A DNA stretch of 64,000 nucleotides from Clostridia bacterium. Its GTDB lineage: Bacteria; Bacillota; Clostridia; UBA1381. The DNA lies in the NCBI GenBank assembly GCA_017935675.1, contig JAGBHE010000053.1, positions 28,252 through 92,251 on the forward strand. The letters run 5' to 3'. The notes beneath the pieces were generated by a model. The model worked only from the letters and a program-made list of their open reading frames with translations, did not search any database and was not told the origin of the DNA. Below are positions 17,510 to 26,776 of the stretch, in pieces; position 1 is the first letter of the stretch, and every line of letters starts with the position of its first letter. Both the position numbers and the translations under genes were made by a program.

Positions 17510-17688
17510 ATCACTGCCCTCCCCGCTGCCGAACGTACCCTTCCGCGCTTTTTTCTTCTGCGTTCGGCTAAATAGCTTACGGTGCACAGTCCGGCAAAAA
17601 CAACTATGTATGCCATAGCTCCGCTCCGGCAAAGCGTTACCATGCACAGCATTACAATAACCTTTAAAATATCAAAATAATTTTTCAT
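17485..17688 (-). CDS. Small membrane protein, unknown function
   Basis: This 67-residue frame has a well-placed ribosome site (GGAAGGAG, 7 nt before ATG 17688). It has one or two hydrophobic segments (about 8-22 and 25-41) followed by a strongly basic Arg-rich tail (ERRRKKRGRVRSAAGRAV). It overlaps the start of the following metallo-beta-lactamase-like gene by 25 nt in another frame, suggesting coupling. I recognise no family. The ribosome site and clean topology support a real gene; the Arg-rich end might partly reflect the overlapping frame. Confidence 0.5.
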   Translation of the reverse strand: MKNYFDILKVIVMLCMVTLCRSGAMAYIVVFAGLCTVSYLAERRRKKRGRVRSAAGRAVICRRWRRI

Positions 17689-17740
17689 AACGTTTTCTCC
17701 TTCCGGCAGGGTTGCAGCCCTTCTGTTTTCTTTGCTTTTA

Positions 17741-17775
17741 ATTATATTTTATTTAATGTCCGATAAACAGGACAT
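17741..17775 (-). promoter_or_regulatory. Possible -10 box and operator-like inverted repeat before the small membrane protein gene
   Basis: A -10 TATAAT (17741-17746, minus strand) lies about 55 nt before the ATG at 17688. No good -35 is present; instead an inverted repeat ATGTCC-N8-GGACAT (17756-17775) covers that position, which would suit an activator or repressor site. The proposal rests only on spacing and symmetry. Confidence 0.25.
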
Positions 17776-17943
17776 CTGTATTTTTTCAAAAAAAAATCTC
17801 ACATCGGAATAACATTATACCAAAAAGGCAAAAATAATATCGGATAATAAACATTTCTCACTTTACATAGCCGGAAAATATATTACTTTTTTTCCGGCAT
17901 ATTCACTTTAATGTGACAATAAAGAGAAGGGAATGTTTTTCAA

Positions 17944-18714
17944 ATGATTAACAAGGTTGAAATCTGCGGAGTAAACACATCAAAGCTCCCGACACTCACA
18001 AGAGCGGAAAAGGATGAGCTGTTTATAAAAATTAAAGCGGGTGACAAGGAAGCGCGGGAGAAATTTGTCCACGGCAATCTCCGTCTTGTGCTGAGCGTTA
18101 TACAGAGATTTTCAAACAGAGGTGAAAATGCCGATGATTTATTTCAGGTCGGCTGCATAGGTCTGATAAAAGCAATAGATAATTTCGATCTGTCGCAGAA
18201 TGTTCAGTTCTCCACCTATGCCGTACCCATGATCATTGGGGAAATCAGAAGATATCTAAGAGATAATAGTTCAATACGCGTATCCCGCTCCCTTAAGGAT
18301 ATCGCATACAAGGCGCTGCAGGTTAAAGAACGGCTGGTAAATCAAAACTCGAAGGAGCCTACAATAGCGGAAATTGCAAAGGAACTGGAGCTTCCGAAAA
18401 ATGATGTTGTTTTTGCCCTTGATGCAATGTCGGACCCCATATCCCTTTTTGAGCCTGTATATCATGACGGCGGTGAGGCGATTTATGTTATGGACCAAGT
18501 CAAGGATGAAAAGAACAGTGATGAAAGCTGGCTTGAAAATATATCCATAAACGAGGCGATGAAGCATCTTGACGATAGAGAAAAGCATATTCTGAGCCTG
18601 CGTTTTTTCCACGGCAGAACCCAGATGGAGGTCGCAAATGAAATAGGCATAAGCCAGGCTCAGGTATCACGGCTTGAAAAAAATGCACTCAATCAGATGC
18701 GAAAGTATGTATAA
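17944..18714 (+). CDS. sigG: RNA polymerase sporulation sigma factor SigG
   Basis: This 256-residue sigma-70 family protein begins with the SigG signature NKVEICGVNTSKLP. It keeps region 2 (NLRLVLSVIQRFSNRGENAD, DLFQVGCIGLIKAIDNFDLS, FSTYAVPMIIGEIRRYLRD), region 3 (SRSLKDIAYKALQV) and region 4 (LRFFHGRTQMEVANEIGISQ). SigG directs late forespore transcription. In Bacillus and many clostridia sigG follows spoIIGA-sigE; here those genes are absent, and it stands alone, divergent from the metallo-beta-lactamase-like gene. A GCATA at 17898-17902 is a weak forespore-type -35 candidate, but no convincing -10 follows. AAGAGAAGGGA precedes the ATG. Confidence 0.94.
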   Translation: MINKVEICGVNTSKLPTLTRAEKDELFIKIKAGDKEAREKFVHGNLRLVLSVIQRFSNRGENADDLFQVGCIGLIKAIDNFDLSQNVQFSTYAVPMIIGEIRRYLRDNSSIRVSRSLKDIAYKALQVKERLVNQNSKEPTIAEIAKELELPKNDVVFALDAMSDPISLFEPVYHDGGEAIYVMDQVKDEKNSDESWLENISINEAMKHLDDREKHILSLRFFHGRTQMEVANEIGISQAQVSRLEKNALNQMRKYV

Positions 18715-18770
18715 TTACACGTCCGGTACAAATTATTTACAAATAGTTTATAATTTTTTAAAAAAAAGCC

Positions 18771-18799
18771 TTGCAAAAAAATTATTTTTGATGTATAAT
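18771..18799 (+). promoter_or_regulatory. Predicted sigma-A promoter for the PucR/CdaR-type regulator
   Basis: A -35 TTGCAA (18771-18776) and a consensus -10 TATAAT (18794-18799) are separated by 17 nt, 49 nt before the ATG at 18848, whose ribosome site is GGGGGGA. Confidence 0.7.
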
Positions 18800-18847
18800 A
18801 AAGTAATGAATGCGCAGTAATATTATTTTACGTGGGGGGATTGTTCA

Positions 18848-19933
18848 ATGATTAGCAAGGCGTTTCAAAATATAGTAATGCAAATGGCAGATGTTTTTCC
18901 GAAAAGATTCGGTATTGCCGATACGCAGGGACTTATACTTGCGTCAACCGGAGTTGAGCCGCGGGCAGAGGTTCTTGAGGATCTTATCTATGCGGTATCA
19001 AGCAGTGATAAAATTCTGTTCAAGGACGGTTATACGGTAAAGGTTCTTTCCAATAAGCCTTATTCTGAGTACATTGTATATGTTGAGGGCACCGATGAGG
19101 TATCGAAGGTTTGCTGCAGCGCAGTTGTTGTAGCGGCTAACAACGTGCGTCATTATTATGATGAAAAGTATGACAAAACAATGTTTATGCAAAATATTAT
19201 TTTTGATAATCTTCTGGCGTTCGATCTGCACCAGAAGGCTAAGGAGCTTCATGTTGACGTTGACATTCCGCGCGCGGTGTTTTATATAAAAGTAACAGAA
19301 CGGATTGAAACAGGCATTTATGAGGTTATCCGCAACATGTTCCCCGATAAGGAGCATGATTTTGTAATAAGCGTTGACAGCGCAAATGTTGTTCTTATAA
19401 AAGAAATGAGACAGACTCCATCGGACGAGGAGCTTCAGCAGATAGCTCAGTCGGTTGTTGATACCGTAAACGGTGAAACCTTCCTTAATACTCTTGTCGG
19501 TGTGGGAACAATCGCTTCCACGCTGGACGAGCTTAACAACTGCTATAAGGAGGCTCAGATAGCCCTGGAGGTCGGGAAGGTATTTGAGGAAGAAAAATAT
19601 ATTCTGAATTATGATAATCTCGGTATCGGACGTCTTATCTATCAGCTTCCCATCAAGCTGTGCGAGCTTTTCCTTCAGGAGGTATTCAAAAAAGGAGACA
19701 TTACTTCTCTTGATGACGAGACTATTCTTACGATTAACAAATTCTTTGAAAACGATTTGAATGTCAGTGAAACCTCAAGGCAGCTTTTTGTACACAGAAA
19801 TACGCTTGTTTACCGTCTTGAAAAGATATACAAGCTCACCGGTCTTGATTTAAGGAAATTTGACCAGGCGATTGTATTCAAGGTTGCAATGATGGTTCAT
19901 AAATACCTTGCATCCGATTCAATGAAAATCTGA
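18848..19933 (+). CDS. PucR/CdaR family transcriptional regulator
   Basis: This 361-residue protein has an N-terminal sensor region resembling the sugar-diacid recognition domain (FPKRFGIADTQGLILASTG), a middle GGDEF-like fold (about 150-270) and a C-terminal PucR-type helix-turn-helix (NVSETSRQLFVHRNTLVYRL followed by EKIYKLTGLDLR). CdaR relatives respond to sugar diacids such as glycerate or glucarate and activate their catabolism. No diacid genes adjoin it, so the effector and targets are unknown. It is monocistronic, with its own promoter and a hairpin after the stop. Confidence 0.85.
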   Translation: MISKAFQNIVMQMADVFPKRFGIADTQGLILASTGVEPRAEVLEDLIYAVSSSDKILFKDGYTVKVLSNKPYSEYIVYVEGTDEVSKVCCSAVVVAANNVRHYYDEKYDKTMFMQNIIFDNLLAFDLHQKAKELHVDVDIPRAVFYIKVTERIETGIYEVIRNMFPDKEHDFVISVDSANVVLIKEMRQTPSDEELQQIAQSVVDTVNGETFLNTLVGVGTIASTLDELNNCYKEAQIALEVGKVFEEEKYILNYDNLGIGRLIYQLPIKLCELFLQEVFKKGDITSLDDETILTINKFFENDLNVSETSRQLFVHRNTLVYRLEKIYKLTGLDLRKFDQAIVFKVAMMVHKYLASDSMKI

Positions 19934-19940
19934 TTTAACG

Positions 19941-19977
19941 GGCTGTTTTGATAAAACGTATCAGAACAGCCTGTTTT
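19941..19977 (+). terminator. Terminator-like hairpin after the PucR/CdaR gene
   Basis: A 12-bp stem (GGCTGTTTTGAT / ATCAGAACAGCC, one G-T pair) with a 7-nt loop begins 8 nt after the stop codon and is followed by TGTTTTG. The T-tract is short, so termination may be partial. Confidence 0.6.
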
Positions 19978-20011
19978 GCGCAATACTACACTCTGAAAGG
20001 ATTGACATGGC

Positions 20012-21214
20012 TTGAACAGAAAAAAAACAGCGGCGGCGTTTGTCATAACAGCTCTCGGCGCAGCCGTTATCGCCTGGGCGGGGCGCGGAATCTATGATAA
20101 ATTTGTACACATGGACATATACAGCAAGCTTGTAGGAATAGAAAATGTTCTGGAGGACGCATTTCTGTATGATTATGATGAGAAAAAGCTTGCCGACTAT
20201 GCTGCTCTCGGTCTCTCAATGGCTCTTGATGATCCATATACGGTTTACTACAGCCGTGACCAGTTTACAGACTATATGAACAGCGGCAGCGGCGATTTTG
20301 TAGGAATCGGCGTTACGGTGGTGTTTGATAAAGAAAATGATGAAATTGACGTTATTTCGGTTCAGGAGGATTCTCCGAGTATGGAAGCGGGAATACTCCC
20401 GGGAGATGTTATTCTGGCAGTCGACGGCGAAAGGTTCTCCGGCTCGCAGATGAACGATGCAGTTTCAAAAATCAGAGGTATCGGGCAGAAGGAAAGCGTT
20501 GAAAATACCTCCGTTGTTCTTACCGTACGGCGCAGCGGCGCGGAGCAGGATATAACGGTAACCCGCCGCAAAATGCATCAGGATACCGTAAAATATGAAA
20601 TGATGGATGAAAATATAGGATATATACGTATAACCGCCTTTAACCGCGGCTCCGGCAGCAAGGAAAAGTCAACCTCTGAGGATTTCTCGGGCGCACTTTC
20701 GGACCTTACATCAAAGGGAATGAAAAAACTTATTATTGATGTGCGCGACAACGGCGGCGGAGATGTTGACATTGTAAGCGCCATTATTGACGAAATTGTT
20801 CCCGAGGGGCTTATTATGTACACCATAGACAAGCACGGCAAGCGCGACGAGCTGCGTTCCGATAAAAACGAGCTTAATATGCCTATAGCCGTACTTGTAA
20901 ACGGAAATTCCGCAAGTGCCTCCGAGCTTCTTACCGGAGCGCTCCGCGACTACGATAAGGCAGCCGTTATCGGAACAAAAACCTTCGGCAAGGGTGTTAT
21001 GCAAAGAGTTTATCCTTTCTCAGACGGCTCCGGAATGACCGTTACCGTTGCAAAATATTATACACCCAATGGCACCTGCGTTCAGGACGAGGGAATAACG
21101 CCCGATATTATTGCCGAGCCCCTGCCGGGCAAGGCGGATATACCGATAAGCAGCCTTGAACGTGCAGACGACATACAGCTGCAAAGGGCTGTCGATTACC
21201 TTAAAAGCAACTGA
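20012..21214 (+). CDS. S41 family carboxy-terminal processing peptidase
   Basis: This 400-residue protease has a signal-anchor helix (about 7-24), a PDZ domain (about 95-185, with GIGVTVVF and AGILPGDVILAVDG) and the S41 catalytic domain. The nucleophile is Ser302 in GNSASASELL and the general base is Lys327 in TKTFGKG, 25 residues apart as in Tsp/CtpB. It is expected to cut proteins outside the membrane, in sporulation signalling or envelope turnover. It begins with TTG at 20012, after AAAGGA; an ATG 5 nt upstream is in a frame that stops at once. The FBPase gene follows by 27 nt. Confidence 0.9.
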   Translation: MNRKKTAAAFVITALGAAVIAWAGRGIYDKFVHMDIYSKLVGIENVLEDAFLYDYDEKKLADYAALGLSMALDDPYTVYYSRDQFTDYMNSGSGDFVGIGVTVVFDKENDEIDVISVQEDSPSMEAGILPGDVILAVDGERFSGSQMNDAVSKIRGIGQKESVENTSVVLTVRRSGAEQDITVTRRKMHQDTVKYEMMDENIGYIRITAFNRGSGSKEKSTSEDFSGALSDLTSKGMKKLIIDVRDNGGGDVDIVSAIIDEIVPEGLIMYTIDKHGKRDELRSDKNELNMPIAVLVNGNSASASELLTGALRDYDKAAVIGTKTFGKGVMQRVYPFSDGSGMTVTVAKYYTPNGTCVQDEGITPDIIAEPLPGKADIPISSLERADDIQLQRAVDYLKSN

Positions 21215-21241
21215 ATTTATCTGACATTAAGGAGGAAAAAC

Positions 21242-23155
21242 ATGCTTGACATTCATTATCTGCGTCTTTTATCGGACAGATATCCCGATATTGAATCCGC
21301 AGCGGCAGAAATGATAAATCTTCTTACAATATCCGGAATGCCGAAAGGCACCGAATATTTTTTCAGCGACCTTCACGGTGAGCACGAAGCCTTTATACAT
21401 CAGCTGAAAAGCGCCTCAGGCGTTATAAAAACACATATTGACGAACTGTTTTTCCGAACGATGACAGAACGTGACAGACTCACGCTTGCAGATATAATAT
21501 ATTCCCCGGAGCATATACTCAAAGAAAAAAGCCGGGAGCCTGATTTTGATGAATGGTTCAAAATAACCGTTTCCGCGCTTATTGAGGTATGCCGCGATTT
21601 TGCAGGGAAATGCACCATTTCAAGAGTACGGAAAAAAGCTCCGGAAAATTTTGCATATATAATAGATGAATTCCTGCATTTTAACGGAGCAAACAAGGAT
21701 TCGCACTTTGAGAGAATGATAAACGCCATTCTTCATGCAGGAGTTGCAGAGCAGTTTATAACCGGGCTTTGCGAAATGATACGCAATCTCTCGGTTGACA
21801 GGCTTCATATCATAGGCGATATTTTTGACCGAGGTCCGAGAGCCGACCTTATAATTAAGGAGCTTATGCATTTCCACGATACAGATATACAATGGGGAAA
21901 TCATGATATAGTCTGGATGGGTGCCGCATCGGGAAATCTTACCTGTATAGCAAATGTAATAAGAGTAGGAATAAGCTACAATAATTTTGACTGTCTTGAA
22001 GACGGCTACGGTATAAATCTGCGTCCCCTTTCCATGTTTGCCTCAGAGGCTTATAAAAACGATGAATGCAGAAATTTCATGCCCCATATTCTTGACGAAA
22101 GCAAATATGACAGGGTAAGCATTGAGCTTGCCGCAAAAATGCATAAGGCAATAGCCGTAATACAGTTCAAGCTTGAAGGGCAGCTTTATAAAAGACATCC
22201 CGAATATGAAATGGATGACAGAGACCTTTTATCAAAAATTAATTTTGAAAAAGGCACTGTTACCGTCGATAACAAGGAATATATTCTTAATGATACCCTG
22301 CTCCCCACCGTTGACCCAAGCTCACCTCTTGAGCTTACTTTCGAGGAACAGGAGCTTATGAATACCCTTGCAGCCTCATTCATGCACAGCGAAACACTGC
22401 AAAAGCATATACGCTTTCTTTACGAAAAGGGGAGCATGTTCTATATATGCAACGGCAATCTTCTGTATCACGGCTGTATACCGATGACGGCGGACGGCGA
22501 ATTCTCGCCTGTAAGCTTCGGAGCGGGGAGCATGTGCGGAAAAGAATACCTTGAATATATAAATGAAGCCGTGAGAAAAGCATATTTTACCTCAAAGGAG
22601 GTAAATTCAAAAAACAGCGACTTTTTCTGGTATCTGTGGTGCGGCAAGAAATCACCGCTTTTCGGGAAAAGCAAGCTGGCGGCCTTTGAACGCGCCTTCA
22701 TAGACGATAAATCGACTCACAAAGAAGAAATGAACGATTATTACCGTCTTGTTGAAAAAAAGGAGATATGCGAAAAAATTCTGAAGGAATTCGGAGTCAG
22801 CGGCGACGCTCACATAATTAACGGTCATGTACCTGTCAAGGCGGGAGAAAACCCGGTAAAGGGAGAAGGCCTGCTTTTCATGATAGACGGCGGAATCTCA
22901 AAAGCATATCAGCCGAAAACCGGAATCGGCGGCTATACCTTTATTTACAGCTCAAGATATATGGCTTTTGCAAAGCACAGTCCCGAGGAATGGAAAAACA
23001 ACCGGGAAATGCCGGTAATATATGAGGTAGAGCGTTTAAATGAGCGTATGCTTGTTGAAAATACAGACAGAGGCGCCGAAATCCGTGAAAAAATCAGAGA
23101 GCTTGAAGCACTTCTGAACGCATACAGAAGCGGTCAGATAAAGGAGAGAAGATAA
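21242..23155 (+). CDS. fbp: Fructose-1,6-bisphosphatase class III
   Basis: This 637-residue enzyme belongs to the Firmicutes-type FBPase III family, which hydrolyses fructose 1,6-bisphosphate in gluconeogenesis. Metallophosphatase motifs are present: DLHGEHE with Asp43 and His45, GDIFDRGPR with Asp193, WGNHD with Asn220 and His221, and later His residues in INGHVPVKAGENP. Length is normal for the class (about 640-670). ATG at 21242 follows AAGGAGG by 6 nt. The stop codon overlaps the start of the DUF362 gene (TAATG), so the two are probably coupled. Confidence 0.95.
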   Translation: MLDIHYLRLLSDRYPDIESAAAEMINLLTISGMPKGTEYFFSDLHGEHEAFIHQLKSASGVIKTHIDELFFRTMTERDRLTLADIIYSPEHILKEKSREPDFDEWFKITVSALIEVCRDFAGKCTISRVRKKAPENFAYIIDEFLHFNGANKDSHFERMINAILHAGVAEQFITGLCEMIRNLSVDRLHIIGDIFDRGPRADLIIKELMHFHDTDIQWGNHDIVWMGAASGNLTCIANVIRVGISYNNFDCLEDGYGINLRPLSMFASEAYKNDECRNFMPHILDESKYDRVSIELAAKMHKAIAVIQFKLEGQLYKRHPEYEMDDRDLLSKINFEKGTVTVDNKEYILNDTLLPTVDPSSPLELTFEEQELMNTLAASFMHSETLQKHIRFLYEKGSMFYICNGNLLYHGCIPMTADGEFSPVSFGAGSMCGKEYLEYINEAVRKAYFTSKEVNSKNSDFFWYLWCGKKSPLFGKSKLAAFERAFIDDKSTHKEEMNDYYRLVEKKEICEKILKEFGVSGDAHIINGHVPVKAGENPVKGEGLLFMIDGGISKAYQPKTGIGGYTFIYSSRYMAFAKHSPEEWKNNREMPVIYEVERLNERMLVENTDRGAEIREKIRELEALLNAYRSGQIKERR

Positions 23156-24300
23156 TGAAGGTTTCCCTTGTTTCCTGCGACACATATCCGCAGTGCTACG
23201 AGAGGATAAAAAAATCCGTTGACCTTCTCGGAGGAATAACGGCTTTTATAAACAAAGGAGACAGAGTTGTAATAAAGCCGAACTTTGTTTCACGGAAAAA
23301 TCCGGATGAAGCGGCAACAACGCATCCCGATGTAATCAGGGCGGTTATACGTCTTGTATCAGAGGCAGGCGGGGAACCGATTATTGCCGAAAGCCCCGGA
23401 GGGCCTTATAATCATGCTGCTTTGAAAAGTATTTATTCCGGCTGCGGTGCCGGCAGGGCCGCGGAGGGAACAAACGCAGTATTAAACTACGACACAGGGT
23501 TCAGAAAGGTAATGCTGCCGAACGGACAGACAATAAAAAGCACAACCGTTATAAATCCTGTCCTTGACGCAGATAAGGTCATATCCGTTGCAAAGCTCAA
23601 AACCCACGCCATGACAGCTTACACGGGAGCAGTTAAAAATCTTTTCGGGTGCATACCGGGAACTCACAAAGCGGAGCTGCATTTCAGACTTGATGACAGA
23701 GACGCTTTCTGCTCAATGCTTGTTGACCTTTATGAATTTATAAATCCGTGCCTGTGCATCATGGACGGCGTATGGGGCATGGAGGGTGACGGTCCCACTG
23801 CCGGAGTAAACAGGCATATGGGAGTAATCCTTGCATCGGCAAACGGTCATGCCCTTGACCTTGCCGCAGCCCACATTATCGGATATTCCTCCCATGAGGT
23901 CCCGACCCTGAAAAACGCCTGTGACCGCGGTCTTATACCACGGACTGCACAGGAGCTTGAAATTTTGGGAGACAGCCTCAGTGAGCATATGATGCCTGAC
24001 GTAGTCAAACCGGAAAGCCATTTTAACCTGCTCAGGCTTTTATCGCTTCCTCCGGGGCTGAACAAAAAAATCACAGCCATGCTGTCCGCCTCACCAAAGC
24101 CCGATATTGAAAAATGTGTCGGCTGCGGCGAATGTATGCGCTGCTGCCCGCCGGGCGCAATTGAAATGAAAAATAATAAGCCTGTCATAAACGAGGGAAA
24201 ATGCATAAAATGCTTTTGCTGTCAGGAGCTTTGCCCGAAAAAGGCGATGAAAATACACCGCTCCGTCATGAACAGGCTTATGCTTAAGCTGCTGAAGTAA
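23155..24300 (+). CDS. DUF362 domain protein with C-terminal 2[4Fe-4S] ferredoxin domain
   Basis: This 381-residue protein has an N-terminal DUF362 domain (about 1-290, with VIKPNFVSRKNPDEAATTHP and AKLKTHAMTAYTGAVKNLFG). At about 320-365 it has a bacterial ferredoxin module with two CxxCxxCxxxCP-like groups (CVGCGECMRCCPPGA and CIKCFCCQELCPKKAM). No signal peptide is visible, so it is likely cytoplasmic. DUF362 proteins are widespread in anaerobes and of unknown reaction; a redox role is inferred from the clusters. Coupling with FBPase is only positional. A strong hairpin follows. Confidence 0.88.
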   Translation: MKVSLVSCDTYPQCYERIKKSVDLLGGITAFINKGDRVVIKPNFVSRKNPDEAATTHPDVIRAVIRLVSEAGGEPIIAESPGGPYNHAALKSIYSGCGAGRAAEGTNAVLNYDTGFRKVMLPNGQTIKSTTVINPVLDADKVISVAKLKTHAMTAYTGAVKNLFGCIPGTHKAELHFRLDDRDAFCSMLVDLYEFINPCLCIMDGVWGMEGDGPTAGVNRHMGVILASANGHALDLAAAHIIGYSSHEVPTLKNACDRGLIPRTAQELEILGDSLSEHMMPDVVKPESHFNLLRLLSLPPGLNKKITAMLSASPKPDIEKCVGCGECMRCCPPGAIEMKNNKPVINEGKCIKCFCCQELCPKKAMKIHRSVMNRLMLKLLK

Positions 24301-24301
24301 G

Positions 24302-24334
24302 GTGCAGCGGAAGCGTTTATCGCTTCCGCTGCAC
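24302..24334 (+). terminator. Strong hairpin after the DUF362 gene
   Basis: A perfect 14-bp stem (GTGCAGCGGAAGCG / CGCTTCCGCTGCAC) with a 5-nt loop starts 2 nt after the stop. There is no T-tract, so it may work as an mRNA 3-prime stabiliser or a weak terminator. Confidence 0.55.
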
Positions 24335-24404
24335 TCAGACTGTATAGGTGGTTTTCCAAAGTAAGGTACAAACCTTAAATTTTTTTAAACAATAAAAAAT
24401 ACTA

Positions 24405-24433
24405 TTTACATATAAAAGATAATATGATAAAAT
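24405..24433 (+). promoter_or_regulatory. Predicted sigma-A promoter for the phosphodiester glycosidase/SLH gene
   Basis: A -35 TTTACA (24405-24410) and a -10 TAAAAT (24428-24433) with 17-nt spacing lie 41 nt before the TTG start at 24475. The surrounding 24340-24460 stretch is AT-rich and holds no gene. Confidence 0.6.
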
Positions 24434-24474
24434 AAACAGGTGTTGATTGCTTTTAACGGAGGAGGAGCTTTTAA

Positions 24475-26769
24475 TTGAAAATAAAAAAAAGGACTATAAT
24501 ACTTTTATCATGCATATTAATATTTGCACTTGAAATAAATGTCCTGGCGGACATACTCGGTGAAATAATCGGCGGTTACAATACCGGCATGGGCGGAAAA
24601 ACCGAATTTTATCATAACATTTACAAAAACGGAGAAACATATCAAAGAGAATACTATGTGGAATATGAGCCGAATCCCTCGGTTGTTCCCATTGTTGTAA
24701 ACGGCGACTCAATCTACGGAAAAAGAAATATAAATCAGGCGATAAGCTATATGCAGAAAAACGGCATGAAGCCGCTTATCGGAATAAACGCTGATTATTT
24801 TTCGTTTAAAACAGGAATACCTATGGGGCACACAATAATGGACGGGGAGCTTGTGACCATGGATACGACAGGTCAGAACGCTATTGGCTTCAATGCTGAC
24901 GGAACAGGATTTATTTCCTGGCTTCAGATACAAGGCACCTTTACAAAGGCGGACGGAACACAAATGTTTCTTGACTGTATAAACAAATGGTGTCAGCCTA
25001 CCATAAGCGCAAGCTATCTGCTTACCGATAAGTTCTCCTCCTCAACAAAAACCTCCGGAAGCTGTAAATTCGTCATTTTCTCACCAGTCAGCGGCAAGCT
25101 CTCAATCGGAAGCAGTGTTACCCTGCGCGTTGATGAAAAATTCGATTATGATGGAGAAATTGCAATCCCTGACGGAAAATATGTACTCGTAATGACAAAT
25201 ACCTACGGTGATCCGTCAAAGCTTGCATTTATGGACAGTCTTGAAATCGGTTCGGAAATCACGCTGAGCAATGAAGCTGTTTATGACAAAGAGCTTTGGG
25301 CAAATGCAGTAAACGGCATGGGAAGTGTGGGCGGAAGGCTTATTGAAAACGGGACGGTAAACTCAAATTTTGAAGCCGGCACCGCACCGCGTACAGCTGT
25401 CGGCGTAAAAGCGGACGGGAAGCTGATATTCTATGTCATTGACGGACGCCAGAAAGGCTTCAGCACCGGTGTACAAATTAAAACGCTTGCAAAGCGCATG
25501 GCTGAACTTGGCTGTGTTAACGCTATAAATCTTGACGGCGGCGGTTCAACGGCAATAGCCGGAATATTCCCCGGCAGTGATGAATATTCGGTTATTAACA
25601 GTCCTTCCGAGGGCACTCTCCGAAGCTGTGCAAATTATATTTTTCTGAAAGACGAACGAACCCCTACAGGTGACGGAGAGTTTTTCTATTTTGACAATAT
25701 GACAGAAAACAGAAACTACCTTTCGGGTTATGTCGATACGATAAATGTTACCCGTGTTATTGACACGGGCGGCTATGATGTTGATTTATCAACCCTGACC
25801 TTTACAGCCGACAATCCGGGGTATACAAATATCACGACAAACAATAACACAGCCGTCATCTCCGGCTCGGGAGAGGGCTATGTGGTGGTTCATGCAGGAG
25901 GAGGATTTAAATATCTTACCTATAGTATTTATGATACTCCCGATGAAATAACCGTTCATGCGTATAATCTTCCCATATCCGAGCTTTCATACAGTGTGGG
26001 GGACAGCTTCGGAACGGATATTGATGCAAAGGCATTTGTAAATACGGTTGAGCTTAATTCAATGGATTCCTGCTTCAACTGGAGCTGTGACGAGGCAATA
26101 GGGACAATTGACCAAAACGGATACTTTGTGCCGGACACCTCCGCGCCAAAATCAGGCTCGGTATATATCCGCGCAGGAGAAAAAACCCTTGAAATACCCA
26201 TTGTTATAAGAGAGCGTGAGGTGTTCTCCGACATGGGCTCCCACTGGGCAAAGGATTATGCCAAAACGCTGTACAAAGAAGGTATAATCACCGGAGAAAA
26301 TACGGAAAACGGGCTTGTTTACAGACCTGACAGCAATATTACAAGAGGTGAGTTTGCGGTTATAATTTCAAGATATCTGAATCTTGACACCTCCTCCTAC
26401 GAGGATTACGGTTTTGCGGACAGCGGAAATATCCCCGATTGGCAAAGGCCTGCCGCCAATGCCGCGGCATCTCTCGGAATTATAACAGGCAAGCAGACCG
26501 AAGCAGGTGTTACCTTCTCCGGTTCAGACAGCCTGACAAGAGCTGAAGCAATAGCAATTCTCGGAAGGATTTCAAAAAATGACACTGAATTTCCGGATAC
26601 AAATTTCTCGGACAGCGGCAGCATTCCGGACTATGCGAAAGCTTCGGTTCGGCTTCTTGTAGGTCTTGGCATAGTAAACGGCTACGAGGACGGAACTCTT
26701 CGCCCCGGCGGAAGCATTACCCGCGGCGAATGTGCGAAAATGATATGCAAATGCATAGATTTACTGTAA
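24475..26769 (+). CDS. Secreted phosphodiester glycosidase (NAGPA-like) with Ig-like region and three SLH domains
   Basis: This 764-residue exported protein starts with TTG 24475, 9 nt after GGAGGAGG, and has a signal peptide ending near residue 25. Residues about 90-395 form a NAGPA-type (phosphodiester alpha-N-acetylglucosaminidase) domain: GINADYFSF, GTAPRTAVGVKADGKLIF, VIDGRQKGFSTG and the conserved LDGGGSTAI. An Ig-like region spans about 400-585, and three SLH repeats about 590-764 (each with the TRGE/TRAE signature) would attach it to a cell-wall polymer. Relatives uncap phosphodiester-linked sugars, so cell-wall polymer or glycan processing is inferred. It stands alone with its own promoter and terminator. 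Confidence 0.88.
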   Translation: MKIKKRTIILLSCILIFALEINVLADILGEIIGGYNTGMGGKTEFYHNIYKNGETYQREYYVEYEPNPSVVPIVVNGDSIYGKRNINQAISYMQKNGMKPLIGINADYFSFKTGIPMGHTIMDGELVTMDTTGQNAIGFNADGTGFISWLQIQGTFTKADGTQMFLDCINKWCQPTISASYLLTDKFSSSTKTSGSCKFVIFSPVSGKLSIGSSVTLRVDEKFDYDGEIAIPDGKYVLVMTNTYGDPSKLAFMDSLEIGSEITLSNEAVYDKELWANAVNGMGSVGGRLIENGTVNSNFEAGTAPRTAVGVKADGKLIFYVIDGRQKGFSTGVQIKTLAKRMAELGCVNAINLDGGGSTAIAGIFPGSDEYSVINSPSEGTLRSCANYIFLKDERTPTGDGEFFYFDNMTENRNYLSGYVDTINVTRVIDTGGYDVDLSTLTFTADNPGYTNITTNNNTAVISGSGEGYVVVHAGGGFKYLTYSIYDTPDEITVHAYNLPISELSYSVGDSFGTDIDAKAFVNTVELNSMDSCFNWSCDEAIGTIDQNGYFVPDTSAPKSGSVYIRAGEKTLEIPIVIREREVFSDMGSHWAKDYAKTLYKEGIITGENTENGLVYRPDSNITRGEFAVIISRYLNLDTSSYEDYGFADSGNIPDWQRPAANAAASLGIITGKQTEAGVTFSGSDSLTRAEAIAILGRISKNDTEFPDTNFSDSGSIPDYAKASVRLLVGLGIVNGYEDGTLRPGGSITRGECAKMICKCIDLL

Positions 26770-26776
26770 AAAGCTT

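Noticed and set aside
17510..17647. Longer start for the metallo-beta-lactamase-like protein
   Set aside because: The extra 46 residues overlap the small membrane gene, lack family similarity and have no ribosome site; ATG 17509 has GGAGG.
17898..17922. SigF/SigG-type promoter before sigG (GCATA and CAATAAA)
   Set aside because: The spacing of 15 and the -10 do not match either consensus well enough to call.
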